A stretch of DNA of 64,000 bases from Murdochiella vaginalis (GCF_900119705.1 NZ_LT632322.1:62001-126000), one strand, 5' to 3'. Numbered from the stretch's first letter, positions 18,131-26,412 are shown. A program made the numbers and translations. Notes: generated by a model not told the origin, from the sequence alone.

Positions 18131-19428
18131 TCCTTCTCTCCCTTTTTCATCCTCTGTTGAACGGTCTTTGTTAAGGTCGCAACCGTATTTTCCACCTGTC
18201 CGTCAATCACTTGATCCAGAAGCCAAGCGAGCATTTCTCCAACACGCTTCCCCGGTTTCATACCCATTGCAAGCAGTTCCGCCCCGCCAAGTGCTAAATC
18301 GCTTTGTTCTACCGGCAAGTGCTGCTGCTCCACCTCATGCATTTGTTTTTCCACGCGGGAAAGAGCCGCCATGCGCTCGTTTCTTTCGTGGGAAGAAGCA
18401 GAAGCCACTGTGCTTGCCGCTTGCATAAGCTGAAGAAGCTGGTATTGCTGCGGTTGCGTTCGTCCGATCAGGCGCTGTACATCTGCCCTTGTTTCCGGTA
18501 AAGGAAGGTGTACTTCGCGAAGAAGCAGCCGTACCTCGTCGCGTAGTCTCGTGGAAGTCTTGAGTTTGCGCAACAGCCGATCCATGCGTGAAAGGCGCAT
18601 CGCCGTTTCTTCTGTTGACCCGGCAAACGAAGGCCCGAAGCCTAGCGCAGCCCAGCGCAATGCCGGCGTCGGAGGCACGATACATAGAAGAGGAGAGCAG
18701 ACCTCTTTGACGGAAAACAGCAACGCGTCATCGCCTGCGGGCGTATCCGTGAAAAGCGACTTCCAAAGCCCTGTTTCCTCTAAGAGCGCCACCGCCGAAT
18801 CCGGATGTTCCCCCGTCAGCATGCGCTCCAGCTCTTCATGACATCGCTCCATCGAAACAAAGCGGATGCGCTCATGCTGCGCTTGGATCGCCCGGCGCAA
18901 CGAAGGATCCATCTTCCACTGAAAACGGGAAGCAAAACGCACGGCACGCAACATGCGCAGGGCATCTTCGGCTATGCGCTCTTCTGCACAGCCAACCGCC
19001 CGAAGCAGGCCCGCATGAAGGTCCCGCTCTCCACCGAAGGGATCGCGAAGGCCTCTCTCCGGATGCCAGGCCATGGCATTCATGGTGAAATCGCGCCGTT
19101 GTAAATCCTCTTCCAGGTGCATGGAATAGCGAACCTGTTCCGGATGGCGTCCATCCCGATAGTCGCTTTCCGCCCGAAACGTCGTCACTTCATAGACCGC
19201 CGTGGGCATCACGACGCGAATCGTGCCGAAGGATTTTCCCACATCCAAAGTGTGTTCGTCAAAGAAAACCGCTTCTATCTGTTCCGGCGTTGCATTGGTA
19301 GCAAAGTCGATATCGGACGCTGCGTTTCCCATGAGAAGATCGCGCACAGCGCCACCGACGATCCAGGCTTCATAGCCCGCATCTTCCAGACGACGCAAGA
19401 CGACAAGCGCCTCGTCCGAAAACATCAT
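18127..19428 (-). CDS. cca: CCA tRNA nucleotidyltransferase / poly(A) polymerase family
   Basis: The product is 433 residues. The class II nucleotidyltransferase head has the motif IVGGAVRDLLMG (22-33) and the metal-binding DIDFATNATPEQ. These are followed by the RRDFTMNAMAWHPE and EDALRMLRAVRFASRF segments of the CCA-adding enzymes. It adds or repairs the 3' CCA of tRNAs. The C-terminal 200 residues are a divergent helical body. It overlaps glmM by 4 nt (ATGA) and degV by 4 nt. CCA-adding versus poly(A) polymerase activity cannot be separated with certainty by eye, but the absence of a competing copy here and the length favour Cca. Confidence 0.92.
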   Translation of the reverse strand: MMFSDEALVVLRRLEDAGYEAWIVGGAVRDLLMGNAASDIDFATNATPEQIEAVFFDEHTLDVGKSFGTIRVVMPTAVYEVTTFRAESDYRDGRHPEQVRYSMHLEEDLQRRDFTMNAMAWHPERGLRDPFGGERDLHAGLLRAVGCAEERIAEDALRMLRAVRFASRFQWKMDPSLRRAIQAQHERIRFVSMERCHEELERMLTGEHPDSAVALLEETGLWKSLFTDTPAGDDALLFSVKEVCSPLLCIVPPTPALRWAALGFGPSFAGSTEETAMRLSRMDRLLRKLKTSTRLRDEVRLLLREVHLPLPETRADVQRLIGRTQPQQYQLLQLMQAASTVASASSHERNERMAALSRVEKQMHEVEQQHLPVEQSDLALGGAELLAMGMKPGKRVGEMLAWLLDQVIDGQVENTVATLTKTVQQRMKKGEKE

Positions 19429-20825
19429 GCGGTAAATCCCTCATCGTGAAACGCCTGCACAATATGCTCCGCCATTTCTACGCACAAATCATTGTCCAGA
19501 TGCTCGACCATGACACGGATTAAAGGCTCCGTCCCGGAAGCACGCACCACCGTTCGTCCTTCCTGCCCCAGCAGGCGATTTGCCTCTTCGATCGCTCGCT
19601 GCACTCTTTCATTCTCTAAGGCGCTTTTTTTGTCTTCCACCAAAAGATTGCGTAGCACCTGCGGATAATGAATGAGGTCCTGATGCAACGAAGCCAGATC
19701 GGTTTTATTTTCCACCATGATTTCGGCTAAGCGAAGCGCAGTCAATACGCCATCGCCGGTGGTCGCATATTTGGAAAAAATGATGTGGCCAGACTGTTCG
19801 CCACCCAGAGCATAGCCGTGCTCAAACATCTCCGCCGCGACATTCTTATCCCCTACGGGCGTTTTTACATATTGAATATCCGCGCGTTCAAAGGCTTTGT
19901 ACAGGCCGAAGTTGGACATAATGGTGGTTACAACGGTATTGCCCGGAAGCGCTCCGTTCGCCTTCATTTCTTTTCCACAAATATAGAGAATCGCATCGCC
20001 GTCCACTACTTTGCCGTGATTATCCACGGCGATACATCGATCGGCATCGCCATCGAACGCAAAGCCGCAATCCAGTTTCTGGGATTTTACGAGATCCACC
20101 AAGCTCTGAATGTGCGTAGAACCGCAATCCAGGTTGATGTTCAGGCCGTTGGGATGATCGTGAATAATATGCGTCTCAGCGCCGAGAGCATCAAAGACGT
20201 TTTTCGCCACGGTAAAGGACGCCCCGTTCGCACAATCTAAGCCGACCCGCATGCGCTTAAACGAACGGCGCACAGTCTGAATCAAATAGCCGATATAGCG
20301 GTTTCTACCGCGCGAGTAGTCCTCCACCATGCCGATTTCGCCTCGTTCGGCAAGCGGCAAATCATCGGTTTCCGCATCGATGTATCGTTCAATTTCTTCC
20401 AGCAGCTCCTCTTCCATCTTGCCGCCGGCGCTGTTGATGATCTTAATCCCGTTGTCGTAAAACGGATTATGGCTGGCGGAAATCATGATGCCGCAGCAAA
20501 AATTATCCGCTCGTACCGCATAGGATACGGACGGTGTCGTGGTCACGTGCATGAGATCCACGTCGCATCCGCTGGTGGTAATGCCGGCCGCCAGCGCATT
20601 TTCTAACATATAGCTGGAGCGGCGGGTATCTTTGCCGATGACGATGCGCGGCCGTTTTTCTTCCGCCCATTCCGGCATCGTATGGCCCGCACCGAGAGAT
20701 ACGCGCAACTCCTTCTGTAGTTTCAGAAAATGCGCACCTAAATAACGCCCGATTTTCATGGCATGTATCGCTGTTAACGACTGGTTCGCTTCGCCGCGAA
20801 AGCCGTCCGTTCCGAAGTATTTCAT
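19425..20825 (-). CDS. glmM: Phosphoglucosamine mutase
   Basis: The 466-residue protein has the phosphohexomutase signatures: MKYFGTDGFRG at the N-terminus, the phosphoserine loop ISASHNP, the metal site DGDADR and the sugar-phosphate loop RASGTEPLIR. It converts glucosamine-6-P to glucosamine-1-P on the way to UDP-GlcNAc, the precursor of peptidoglycan and of the uronic acid pathway encoded at 35-49 kb. It is about 18 residues longer than usual because of an insert before RIVIGKDTRRS (about residues 35-57). The ATG at 20825 is preceded by GGGAGGTG; the longer open frame upstream is not supported. Confidence 0.96.
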   Translation of the reverse strand: MKYFGTDGFRGEANQSLTAIHAMKIGRYLGAHFLKLQKELRVSLGAGHTMPEWAEEKRPRIVIGKDTRRSSYMLENALAAGITTSGCDVDLMHVTTTPSVSYAVRADNFCCGIMISASHNPFYDNGIKIINSAGGKMEEELLEEIERYIDAETDDLPLAERGEIGMVEDYSRGRNRYIGYLIQTVRRSFKRMRVGLDCANGASFTVAKNVFDALGAETHIIHDHPNGLNINLDCGSTHIQSLVDLVKSQKLDCGFAFDGDADRCIAVDNHGKVVDGDAILYICGKEMKANGALPGNTVVTTIMSNFGLYKAFERADIQYVKTPVGDKNVAAEMFEHGYALGGEQSGHIIFSKYATTGDGVLTALRLAEIMVENKTDLASLHQDLIHYPQVLRNLLVEDKKSALENERVQRAIEEANRLLGQEGRTVVRASGTEPLIRVMVEHLDNDLCVEMAEHIVQAFHDEGFTA

Positions 20826-20846
20826 GGCCACCTCCCTCATCGCTTC

Positions 20847-20876
20847 ATGATACCGATTTCGCCCCGAATGTGTCAA
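20847..20876 (-). promoter_or_regulatory. Promoter of glmM-cca-degV
   Basis: On the minus strand a perfect -35 TTGACA (20871-20876) and TATCAT -10 (20847-20852) are separated by 18 nt. This lies about 20 nt before the glmM start. Confidence 0.8.
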
Positions 20877-20898
20877 GGATGCGCATTCAAACGAAACA

Positions 20899-20933
20899 AG
20901 GCGCGATGCACATGCGACATGTGCAACGCGCCT
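20899..20933 (-). terminator. Hairpin terminator after the AIM24 gene
   Basis: AGGCGCG-A-TGCACATG and CATGTGCA-A-CGCGCCT form a 15-bp stem with one A-A mismatch around a 3-nt loop. On the minus strand it is followed by TTGTTTCG. It separates the AIM24 gene from the glmM promoter. Confidence 0.75.
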
Positions 20934-20968
20934 AAAAATCCAAATCACCGTAGAGTTCTCTGCACTTC

Positions 20969-21643
20969 TTAACGATTTATGGGCAGAAATTCTGAGACGG
21001 CGGCAGCCAAGCCGGAAATCGGCATGGTCTGCAACCAGATCTTTCCGGGGCCTGTTAATACGGTATTGAAAAAGCCTTCCGCGCCCAACAGCTTGTTCTT
21101 CATGCCCTTGACTTGCTGAATATCCAGCGAAACGCTGCTTTCCATGGCCAACACATTGCCGGTGTCCACAACCATCTGCTCGCCGCTTTGCAATTCATAT
21201 TCCACATAGTCGCCATCGACTTCGACAAATACGATGCCGTTGCCGCGCACCTTTTGCATAATGAAGCCTTCTCCGCCGAAAAATCCGGCGCCGAGTTTCT
21301 TATTAAAATGAATGGAAAGCTCTACACCGGCTTCCGACGCTAAAAAAGCGCGCTTTTGCAAAATCATTTCGTGCCGTTCCGACATATCGAGGGCCAAAAT
21401 CTTTCCCGGGAAACTCGATCCGAAGGCAATCATACCGTCTCCACGTGCGGTGTAGATGTTCTGAAACAGATTCTCCCCGGAAAGCACCTTGGAGAACATA
21501 CTTCCTATGCCGCCGCCCGTCGTGGACATTTCCATATTCGGCGTCATCCACACCATGGAGCCCGCTTCGGTGATCATTTTTTCACCGTTTGTCAGCTGAC
21601 AAACAACGACCGGGAAATTCCCCCCTTTGATTTCATACTGCAT
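20969..21643 (-). CDS. AIM24/TIGR00266 family protein
   Basis: This 224-residue protein matches the bacterial AIM24-like family: MQYEIKGGNFPVVVCQL, a GSMVWM segment, glycine-rich GGGIGSMFSKVLSGEN, FFGGEGFIMQKVRGNG and the C-terminal GAEGFFNTVLTGPGKIWLQT. The fold is a pseudosymmetric beta structure. Bacterial members have no established biochemical role. It appears monocistronic, with a terminator on each side. Confidence 0.88.
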   Translation of the reverse strand: MQYEIKGGNFPVVVCQLTNGEKMITEAGSMVWMTPNMEMSTTGGGIGSMFSKVLSGENLFQNIYTARGDGMIAFGSSFPGKILALDMSERHEMILQKRAFLASEAGVELSIHFNKKLGAGFFGGEGFIMQKVRGNGIVFVEVDGDYVEYELQSGEQMVVDTGNVLAMESSVSLDIQQVKGMKNKLLGAEGFFNTVLTGPGKIWLQTMPISGLAAAVSEFLPINR

Positions 21644-21792
21644 CTTCGTCTCCTTTCTTATGCATTACAACGTTCTTCTTCTTTTGCTCTGCCTTTCTGA
21701 TTTGCTACGTTTTGGGTTCTGCGACCGCCTTTGCTGTCTCTTTGCAGAATACTCCGTGTTTTGTATGTTTCCTTCTATATGTCAAAAATAGC

Positions 21793-21825
21793 AAAATCCC
21801 ATCTTGTTGACAAGATGGGATTTTT
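21793..21825 (-). terminator. Terminator after the YabE-like gene
   Basis: AAAATCCCATCTTG, a 4-nt loop and CAAGATGGGATTTT form a 14-bp perfect stem lying 25 nt after the stop, with T-rich flanks on both strands. Confidence 0.85.
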
Positions 21826-21850
21826 CATAGAAAACGGAAAATATACAGTT

Positions 21851-22816
21851 TTATCGGACGTAAACATCCAGGTGATTCCCCCAGGTACCGCGATCATAGA
21901 TTTTGCCGTAATGGCCAAACGGAGTGGGAAATACCGTACCTTTCGGGGCGCTTCCGGCGAGAACAATATAGCCGTCGCCGTCGCAGACATAGCCGTCCGC
22001 GTTAACATGACGACCGGGGATGCGCAAGCCGCCGCCCGGCAATACACTTTGGGAATAGAAAGTATATTTGTAACCGGAGTAGTAGACCACTCCTTGGAAT
22101 TGAAACTGGCCCAAGGTATAAAGCTTCGGGCTCGTCGGGGAGGGATCATAGGTTCCTTTCAGTACGACCTCCTCTTCCGCCTTTTTCGTCACCTGATTGG
22201 ACAATTCCGTCTTTTCTATGACCTTGCCGTTCTTTGTCACGACGCGGGTCACCGTTTGACGGTTTCCATCGACGCCGGCCTTTTTTACCTTGGTTTCACC
22301 GATCTTCATCTCCTCGGTCTCTTCCGTTTTCGTCGTGAACGGGATGACCGTATTTTCGGTGATGACGCGCGTTTCGATGTGATCCACTTGAACCGTGTCG
22401 CCATCGTGCAAGGTTTCGCTGCGCGCGGGAGAAATGACATCGTCTTGATCCACCACAATCGCATTCTCTTCCAAAAGATTGCCGACGGTTGCCGCGTAGG
22501 TCACTTTCGTTTGATGGTTTTCGCCATCAGAAAGCGTAACGGTTTTTTTCGTTCGGATCTCCAGCTGCATCTCATCTTGCACTTCGTCGTTCAATGGCAA
22601 GCTGATTTTGGCATCGTCGAGATCCGCCAATTTCGCATCCGTTAGCGCTTCCTGCAACGTCTCTTTGCTTGTTACCAGTTCGATCGCTTGGCCGTTGTAG
22701 GTCAAGTGAATGGTTTTCGGACGTTGCGCATAAACGATGCCTCCGGCAATCGCGCTCAACGTCAGGACACCGGCTAAAATCAGCGCACGTGTCTTTACTG
22801 CATATCGTTTGTTCAT
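21851..22816 (-). CDS. YabE-like G5-domain cell-wall protein with 3D-like C-terminus
   Basis: The 321-residue product has an N-terminal membrane/signal segment (about 11-30), two DUF348-type repeats (about 33-140; TIHLTYNGQAIELVTSKETL), a G5 domain (about 145-225; ETRVITENTVIPF...VKKAGVDGNRQTVTRVVTKNG), and an 82-residue C-terminal domain (240-321) ending GNHLDVYVR. The last resembles the 3D (RpfB/MltA-like double-psi barrel) domain of wall hydrolases. The same module, 61 of 82 residues identical by hand alignment, ends the repeat protein at 55025-56488. B. subtilis yabE lies in a comparable neighbourhood near rsmI. It is probably an exported peptidoglycan-active enzyme; the exact bond is not known. 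Confidence 0.88.
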   Translation of the reverse strand: MNKRYAVKTRALILAGVLTLSAIAGGIVYAQRPKTIHLTYNGQAIELVTSKETLQEALTDAKLADLDDAKISLPLNDEVQDEMQLEIRTKKTVTLSDGENHQTKVTYAATVGNLLEENAIVVDQDDVISPARSETLHDGDTVQVDHIETRVITENTVIPFTTKTEETEEMKIGETKVKKAGVDGNRQTVTRVVTKNGKVIEKTELSNQVTKKAEEEVVLKGTYDPSPTSPKLYTLGQFQFQGVVYYSGYKYTFYSQSVLPGGGLRIPGRHVNADGYVCDGDGYIVLAGSAPKGTVFPTPFGHYGKIYDRGTWGNHLDVYVR

Positions 22817-22946
22817 GTAGCCTCCCTCCTCGTGGTCAGCGAGGTACCCGGCACCTTGGGATGGTCTGTCCCTTCCGGATGGTCGAAGTCCGAAACGGTA
22901 ACCGAGCTTTCATTTTTGTAATCTTTTTGTTACCAAATTCGTTCCC
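22817..22946 (-). other. 5' leader of the YabE-like gene with small stem-loops
   Basis: The leader is about 125 nt from the predicted transcription start to the ATG. Two similar small hairpins are visible on the minus strand: GGGACAGACCATCCC and CTCGCTGACCACGAG, each a 4-bp stem with GACCA in a 7-nt loop; a third GACCA follows CTTC upstream. The second hairpin ends immediately before the ribosome-binding site (GGAGGGAGG). It might control translation; no known riboswitch consensus was recognised. Confidence 0.4.
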
Positions 22947-22975
22947 ATTATAGGGATGTTCCTTTTTCCGTGCAA
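22947..22975 (-). promoter_or_regulatory. Promoter of the YabE-like gene
   Basis: On the minus strand TTGCAC (22970-22975), a 17-nt spacer and a perfect TATAAT (22947-22952). It lies just downstream of the palindromic rsmI terminator. Confidence 0.82.
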
Positions 22976-22993
22976 ACAGAAACCGATTTTTTA

Positions 22994-23038
22994 GGCAAAA
23001 AAAGCTCAATTTGTTACAGATCTGTAACAAATTGAGCT
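22994..23038 (-). terminator. rsmI terminator: perfect 36-bp palindrome containing a WalR-box-like sequence
   Basis: 23003-23020 and 23021-23038 are perfect reverse complements without a spacer. On the minus strand the stem is followed by TTTTTTT, a classical terminator for rsmI. The centre (23012-23028) reads TGTTAC-AGATC-TGTAAC, which fits the WalR box pattern TGTWAH-N5-TGTWAH known from B. subtilis. It lies about 30 bp upstream of the -35 of the YabE-like promoter. Confidence 0.85.
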
Positions 23039-23066
23039 CTCTGACCTGTTTTTGTGACCTTTTTTT

Positions 23067-23924
23067 CTACTTCTCGGCCGATCGATCCTCTTCCCGAAGC
23101 TGGTAGACCTCGTTTCGGCTGCGTCCGGAAGTCGCAACGATCTCTTTCATGGCTTGTTTTGCGGAAATCCCCTGCTCCTGTTTTTCTCGAAGCGTTCGAA
23201 TAACCTCTTCGTCTGTCCATGCGGAAGGAGCTGCTGCCGGTCCAATGACAAAGGCGAACTCGCCCTTTTCCGTTAGCGCCAAATCCTTGCCGGCATGACC
23301 GGTAAAGTGCAGGACTTCTTCATACTGTTTGCTCCATTCCCGCAGCACGGCAAAGGAACGTTCCGGCCAGCGCTGTCCAAGCTCCGCCAAGGTTTGTCGA
23401 ATGCGGTATGGCGACTCGTAGCAAATGGCGGCCAGTGGGAACGAATCTAATAAAGAAAGCACCTCTTCCCGTTCTTTTCCTTTGCGCGGCAAAAAGCCGA
23501 AGAAAGCGAAACGACCATCCCCTATGCCGGAAGCCACCGCGGCAACCGGTACAGCGGAAGCGCCGGGAAGAACCGTATACGGCAATCCGCGCGAAATCGC
23601 TTTGCGCACCAATACGCCACCCGGGTCGGAAACGCCCGGCATTCCGGCATCCGAAATGACTGCTACACGTTCCCCCTGTTCCACACGGAAAAGCAGCTCT
23701 TCGGAACGCTCCTGCTCATTATGCTGATGGTAAGACAACAAGGGCCGATGGATCGCATACGATTCCAGAAGCGGCGACGAATGGCGTGTGTCTTCACAGG
23801 CAATTACATCGGCTGTACGCAACACATCCAGCGCGCGAAGCGTCATATCGCGTCGATTTCCGATGGGCGTCGGCACAAGGTACAACATGCCCGTGGACTT
23901 TTTTTCTGCGTAGTCGTCTCCCAT
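23067..23924 (-). CDS. rsmI: 16S rRNA 2'-O-methyltransferase RsmI
   Basis: This 285-residue protein of the tetrapyrrole methylase superfamily has LYLVPTPIGNRRDMTLRALD, ACEDTRHS, the glycine-rich SAM-binding ISDAGMPGVSDPG and PGASAVPVA. RsmI methylates the 2'-oxygen of C1402 in 16S rRNA. The C-terminal region (ISAKQAMKEIVATSG) is the usual small helical extension. The start at 23924 follows AGGTGGGA; the longer open frame is not supported. It stands between the ferredoxin terminator and the 36-bp palindromic terminator. Confidence 0.95.
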   Translation of the reverse strand: MGDDYAEKKSTGMLYLVPTPIGNRRDMTLRALDVLRTADVIACEDTRHSSPLLESYAIHRPLLSYHQHNEQERSEELLFRVEQGERVAVISDAGMPGVSDPGGVLVRKAISRGLPYTVLPGASAVPVAAVASGIGDGRFAFFGFLPRKGKEREEVLSLLDSFPLAAICYESPYRIRQTLAELGQRWPERSFAVLREWSKQYEEVLHFTGHAGKDLALTEKGEFAFVIGPAAAPSAWTDEEVIRTLREKQEQGISAKQAMKEIVATSGRSRNEVYQLREEDRSAEK

Positions 23925-23973
23925 TCCCACCTCTTTTCCGACATCCTTCCTTTTGGGATGCCTATTTGGGCAC

Positions 23974-24003
23974 AAAAAAAGGAAGTGCTCAGAGAGCACC
24001 TCC
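23974..24003 (-). terminator. Terminator after the ferredoxin gene
   Basis: On the minus strand GGAGGTGCTC, TCT loop and GAGCACTTCC (one G-T pair) followed by seven T, 9 nt after the ferredoxin stop. Confidence 0.9.
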
Positions 24004-24012
24004 TGTCCGGGC

Positions 24013-24183
24013 TTAGGCCTCCGGTTCAATGGCGCCGGTCGGGCAAACACCCGCGCATGAGCCGCAATCAATGCAAGCATCCGCATCGATCACGTAAATG
24101 TCGCCTTCGCTGATCGCGCTGACCGGGCACTCGCTGATGCAGGTGCCACACGCGATACACGTATCATGAATTACATATGCCAT
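24013..24183 (-). CDS. 2[4Fe-4S] ferredoxin
   Basis: The 56-residue product has two clostridial-type iron-sulphur motifs, CIACGTCISECP (9-20) and CIDCGSCAGVCP (38-49), each Cys-x2-Cys-x2-Cys-x3-Cys-Pro. It is a low-potential electron carrier of anaerobic metabolism. The ATG at 24183 has GGAGGAGG in front; an upstream in-frame start is not supported. It has its own strong promoter overlapping the end of ricT and its own terminator, so it can be expressed at high level independently of its neighbours. Confidence 0.97.
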   Translation of the reverse strand: MAYVIHDTCIACGTCISECPVSAISEGDIYVIDADACIDCGSCAGVCPTGAIEPEA

Positions 24184-24237
24184 AGTATCCTCCTCCAACA
24201 AATTCACTCCAACGACAGTCAAGGCTGTCACAAAATT

Positions 24238-24266
24238 ATCATAGTCATTCCCTTCGCCGGTGTCAA
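24238..24266 (-). promoter_or_regulatory. Strong promoter of the ferredoxin gene
   Basis: On the minus strand TTGACA (24261-24266), a 17-nt spacer and TATGAT (24238-24243), five of six matches at -10. It lies immediately after the ricT stop. Confidence 0.88.
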
Positions 24267-24269
24267 GAA

Positions 24270-25373
24270 TCAACGTCTGCGTCCGCGCCGACGTGACCTC
24301 GCTTTCGCACGTCCTTTTTGGGCGTAGGGCTCGGTGGAAGAAGCGTCGTTATCTTCTTCCTCCTGTTCCGAAGTCATGACCACGGTAGCAGTGTCCTTGG
24401 GAGAAGAAGAGCAATTTTTACAACAGCAGGGCGCTGCCGCCAGTTCCTCTTCATCGGACTCTTTGCGCCCGTTCGTCATTTTTTGTCCTTCCGGAATGAA
24501 TTCGTGTTCATCCAGTTCTCGCTCATCACGCAAATCGGGACGCGGCTGCCCTTTTTTTCGTCTTGCCAATACTTCGATGCTGCTGACCGCATAGTATTTT
24601 TCGTCTTCGGAGCCATCCGCCTTATACACATGCACCCGAACCCGGGTCTGCAACACGTCGCGATCCACGACATAGCCCTGGCCATCCTCGGTTAATACGA
24701 GTGTCCCCTTGGCAGGAACACGCTTCGTATTTTGCAAATAATGATCTTGCTCGTAATTGAGACAGCACATCAGCCGTCCGCATACGCCTGAAATCTTCGT
24801 CGGATTCAACGAAAGGCCCTGTGTTTTCGCCATTTTAATGGAAACCGGCACAAAATCGCTCATATAGCGTCGGCAGCAGACCGGTTGCCCGCACTGCCCC
24901 AAGCCGCCGATCATCTTTGCCTGATCGCGTACGCCAATCTGGCGCAATTCAATGCGTGTATGAAAGCTCTGCGCTAAATCGCGTACCAGCGAGCGAAAAT
25001 CGACGCGATCTTCCGCCGTAAAATAAAAAATCAGCTTGTCACGATCAAAGGTGTATTCGGCGTCCACCAGCTTCATCGCCAAACGATGTTCCTCGATTTT
25101 TATGTTGCAAAGCGCTAAAGCATCCTGGGCAAGGCGACTGTTTTCTGCCACGGTTTGCACATCCGCTTCATTTGCCTTGCGCACCAGCGATGCCTGAATT
25201 GGCGGCAGCAGCTCTTCGGGAAGTTCAATATTCTCTATGCGAATCGTTCCGTATTCAACACCACGATCGGTTGCAACGATGACGTCCTCATCCTTCGCGA
25301 CTTGTTCACCCTGCGGATTGACATAGGTGATCGTACCGGAGCGTTGAAAACGAACGCCGATAACTTCTGTCAT
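24270..25373 (-). CDS. ricT: PSP1-domain protein RicT (YaaT)
   Basis: This 367-residue protein has the PSP1 domain (about 60-150) and the conserved cysteine region QCGQPVCCRRYMSDF and SGVCGRLMCCLNYE, which in the B. subtilis RicA-RicF-RicT complex binds [4Fe-4S] clusters. The complex supports mRNA maturation with RNase Y and several developmental pathways. The last 80 residues are an added tail: an acidic stretch, a cysteine cluster (APCCCKNCSSS) and an Arg-rich end (RRRGRRR) that may contact RNA. The position after holB agrees with the tmk-darA-holB-ricT order in Firmicutes. Confidence 0.92.
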   Translation of the reverse strand: MTEVIGVRFQRSGTITYVNPQGEQVAKDEDVIVATDRGVEYGTIRIENIELPEELLPPIQASLVRKANEADVQTVAENSRLAQDALALCNIKIEEHRLAMKLVDAEYTFDRDKLIFYFTAEDRVDFRSLVRDLAQSFHTRIELRQIGVRDQAKMIGGLGQCGQPVCCRRYMSDFVPVSIKMAKTQGLSLNPTKISGVCGRLMCCLNYEQDHYLQNTKRVPAKGTLVLTEDGQGYVVDRDVLQTRVRVHVYKADGSEDEKYYAVSSIEVLARRKKGQPRPDLRDERELDEHEFIPEGQKMTNGRKESDEEELAAAPCCCKNCSSSPKDTATVVMTSEQEEEDNDASSTEPYAQKGRAKARSRRRGRRR

Positions 25374-25494
25374 TCGTTTTCCTCCATTATCTATTTGTGT
25401 TCTATACCGGTTCCCTGAATCTGTTTTCTCAATGATCCGGTCCGTTTCACAGAAGCGCTACGTCTGGCGTTTTCTGTTGTAATCGGTGGAAATA

Positions 25495-26412
25495 TTATAG
25501 GTCGGTTCTTCCAAGATGCAGGAAAAAGTGTTCCCATCCCATCGTCGCGTTGATGTTTCCTTCGACCAAGCGGTTAAGCTCCTCTATTTGCAGGATGGCA
25601 ACGCTGATGGCACCGGTCGTAACCTGTTCTGCCAGCGCATGCACACGGCTCCGGCGCCCCGGCGACCGGGATACATCGTTTCCTACACTTTTGTATTGTA
25701 ACATATCCGCAAGAATCGCATGAATGGCAGCAAAATAATCATTTTTTCGCTCCATCAGCGGCACCAGACGATCCCGGCGATCAAAAACGATCGCGCCCTG
25801 CCCGGAAAATCCGGCTCGAAGCAGACCAAAAAGCGCCTCTTCTTCCTCTTCGGTAAGCGGCACCTCGTCGGAAAGGGTTTGCGCACCGGATTGTTTTTCG
25901 TCGAAAGACGGCGAAGAGACAAAATCGAATTCTTTCTTTTCTTGGTTTTGTGGGGAGAGAAAAAGCAAACGACAGCGGGATCGCACCGTGGGCAACAGCT
26001 TTCGGCTGTTTTGCGCGACCAAAATCCAGACCAAATATTCCGGCGGCTCCTCCAGCGATTTTAACAGCGCATTTTGCGCTTCTTCACGCATACGATCTGC
26101 ATAATCCAGCAAAAAAACACGATAGCGGCTCTCCAACGGCTGTTGATACAAGGAAGCCGTCAGCGAGCGCACCATCGCGATGGAAATTTTTTCTTCGGTT
26201 TGCTCTGCCAAGTCACGAAACGGAGGCAAGATTTTTGCAGCCGATGTGCCGTCTTTTGATACGCACAACAAATGCTGCGCCAAGGCTCGCGCAAACGGCA
26301 AAGCATCCTGTCGATTGCCTTCTATAATATAAGCGTGCGAAACCTCTTGAGACGAGGAGGGCAAAAATCGCTTCCAATCTGCCGGCAAAAGGGATGAGGC
26401 AGCGGTTTTCAT
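25495..26412 (-). CDS. holB: DNA polymerase III subunit delta-prime
   Basis: The 305-residue clamp-loader subunit is recognised by HAYIIEGNRQDALPFARALA in the place of the Walker A loop (degenerate, as expected for delta-prime, which does not hydrolyse ATP). RVFLLDYADRMREEAQNALLKSLEEPPE, around the Walker B/SRC region, and VRSRCRLL support the call. The zinc-binding cysteines of longer clamp-loader subunits are not evident. It overlaps the darA stop by 4 nt (ATGA). Confidence 0.92.
   Translation of the reverse strand: MKTAASSLLPADWKRFLPSSSQEVSHAYIIEGNRQDALPFARALAQHLLCVSKDGTSAAKILPPFRDLAEQTEEKISIAMVRSLTASLYQQPLESRYRVFLLDYADRMREEAQNALLKSLEEPPEYLVWILVAQNSRKLLPTVRSRCRLLFLSPQNQEKKEFDFVSSPSFDEKQSGAQTLSDEVPLTEEEEEALFGLLRAGFSGQGAIVFDRRDRLVPLMERKNDYFAAIHAILADMLQYKSVGNDVSRSPGRRSRVHALAEQVTTGAISVAILQIEELNRLVEGNINATMGWEHFFLHLGRTDL

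Noticed and set aside
22817-22946. Cyclic di-AMP (ydaO-type) riboswitch before the YabE-like gene
   Set aside because: Such riboswitches often precede wall hydrolase genes and darA implies the ligand exists, but I could not match the conserved blocks and the leader is short.
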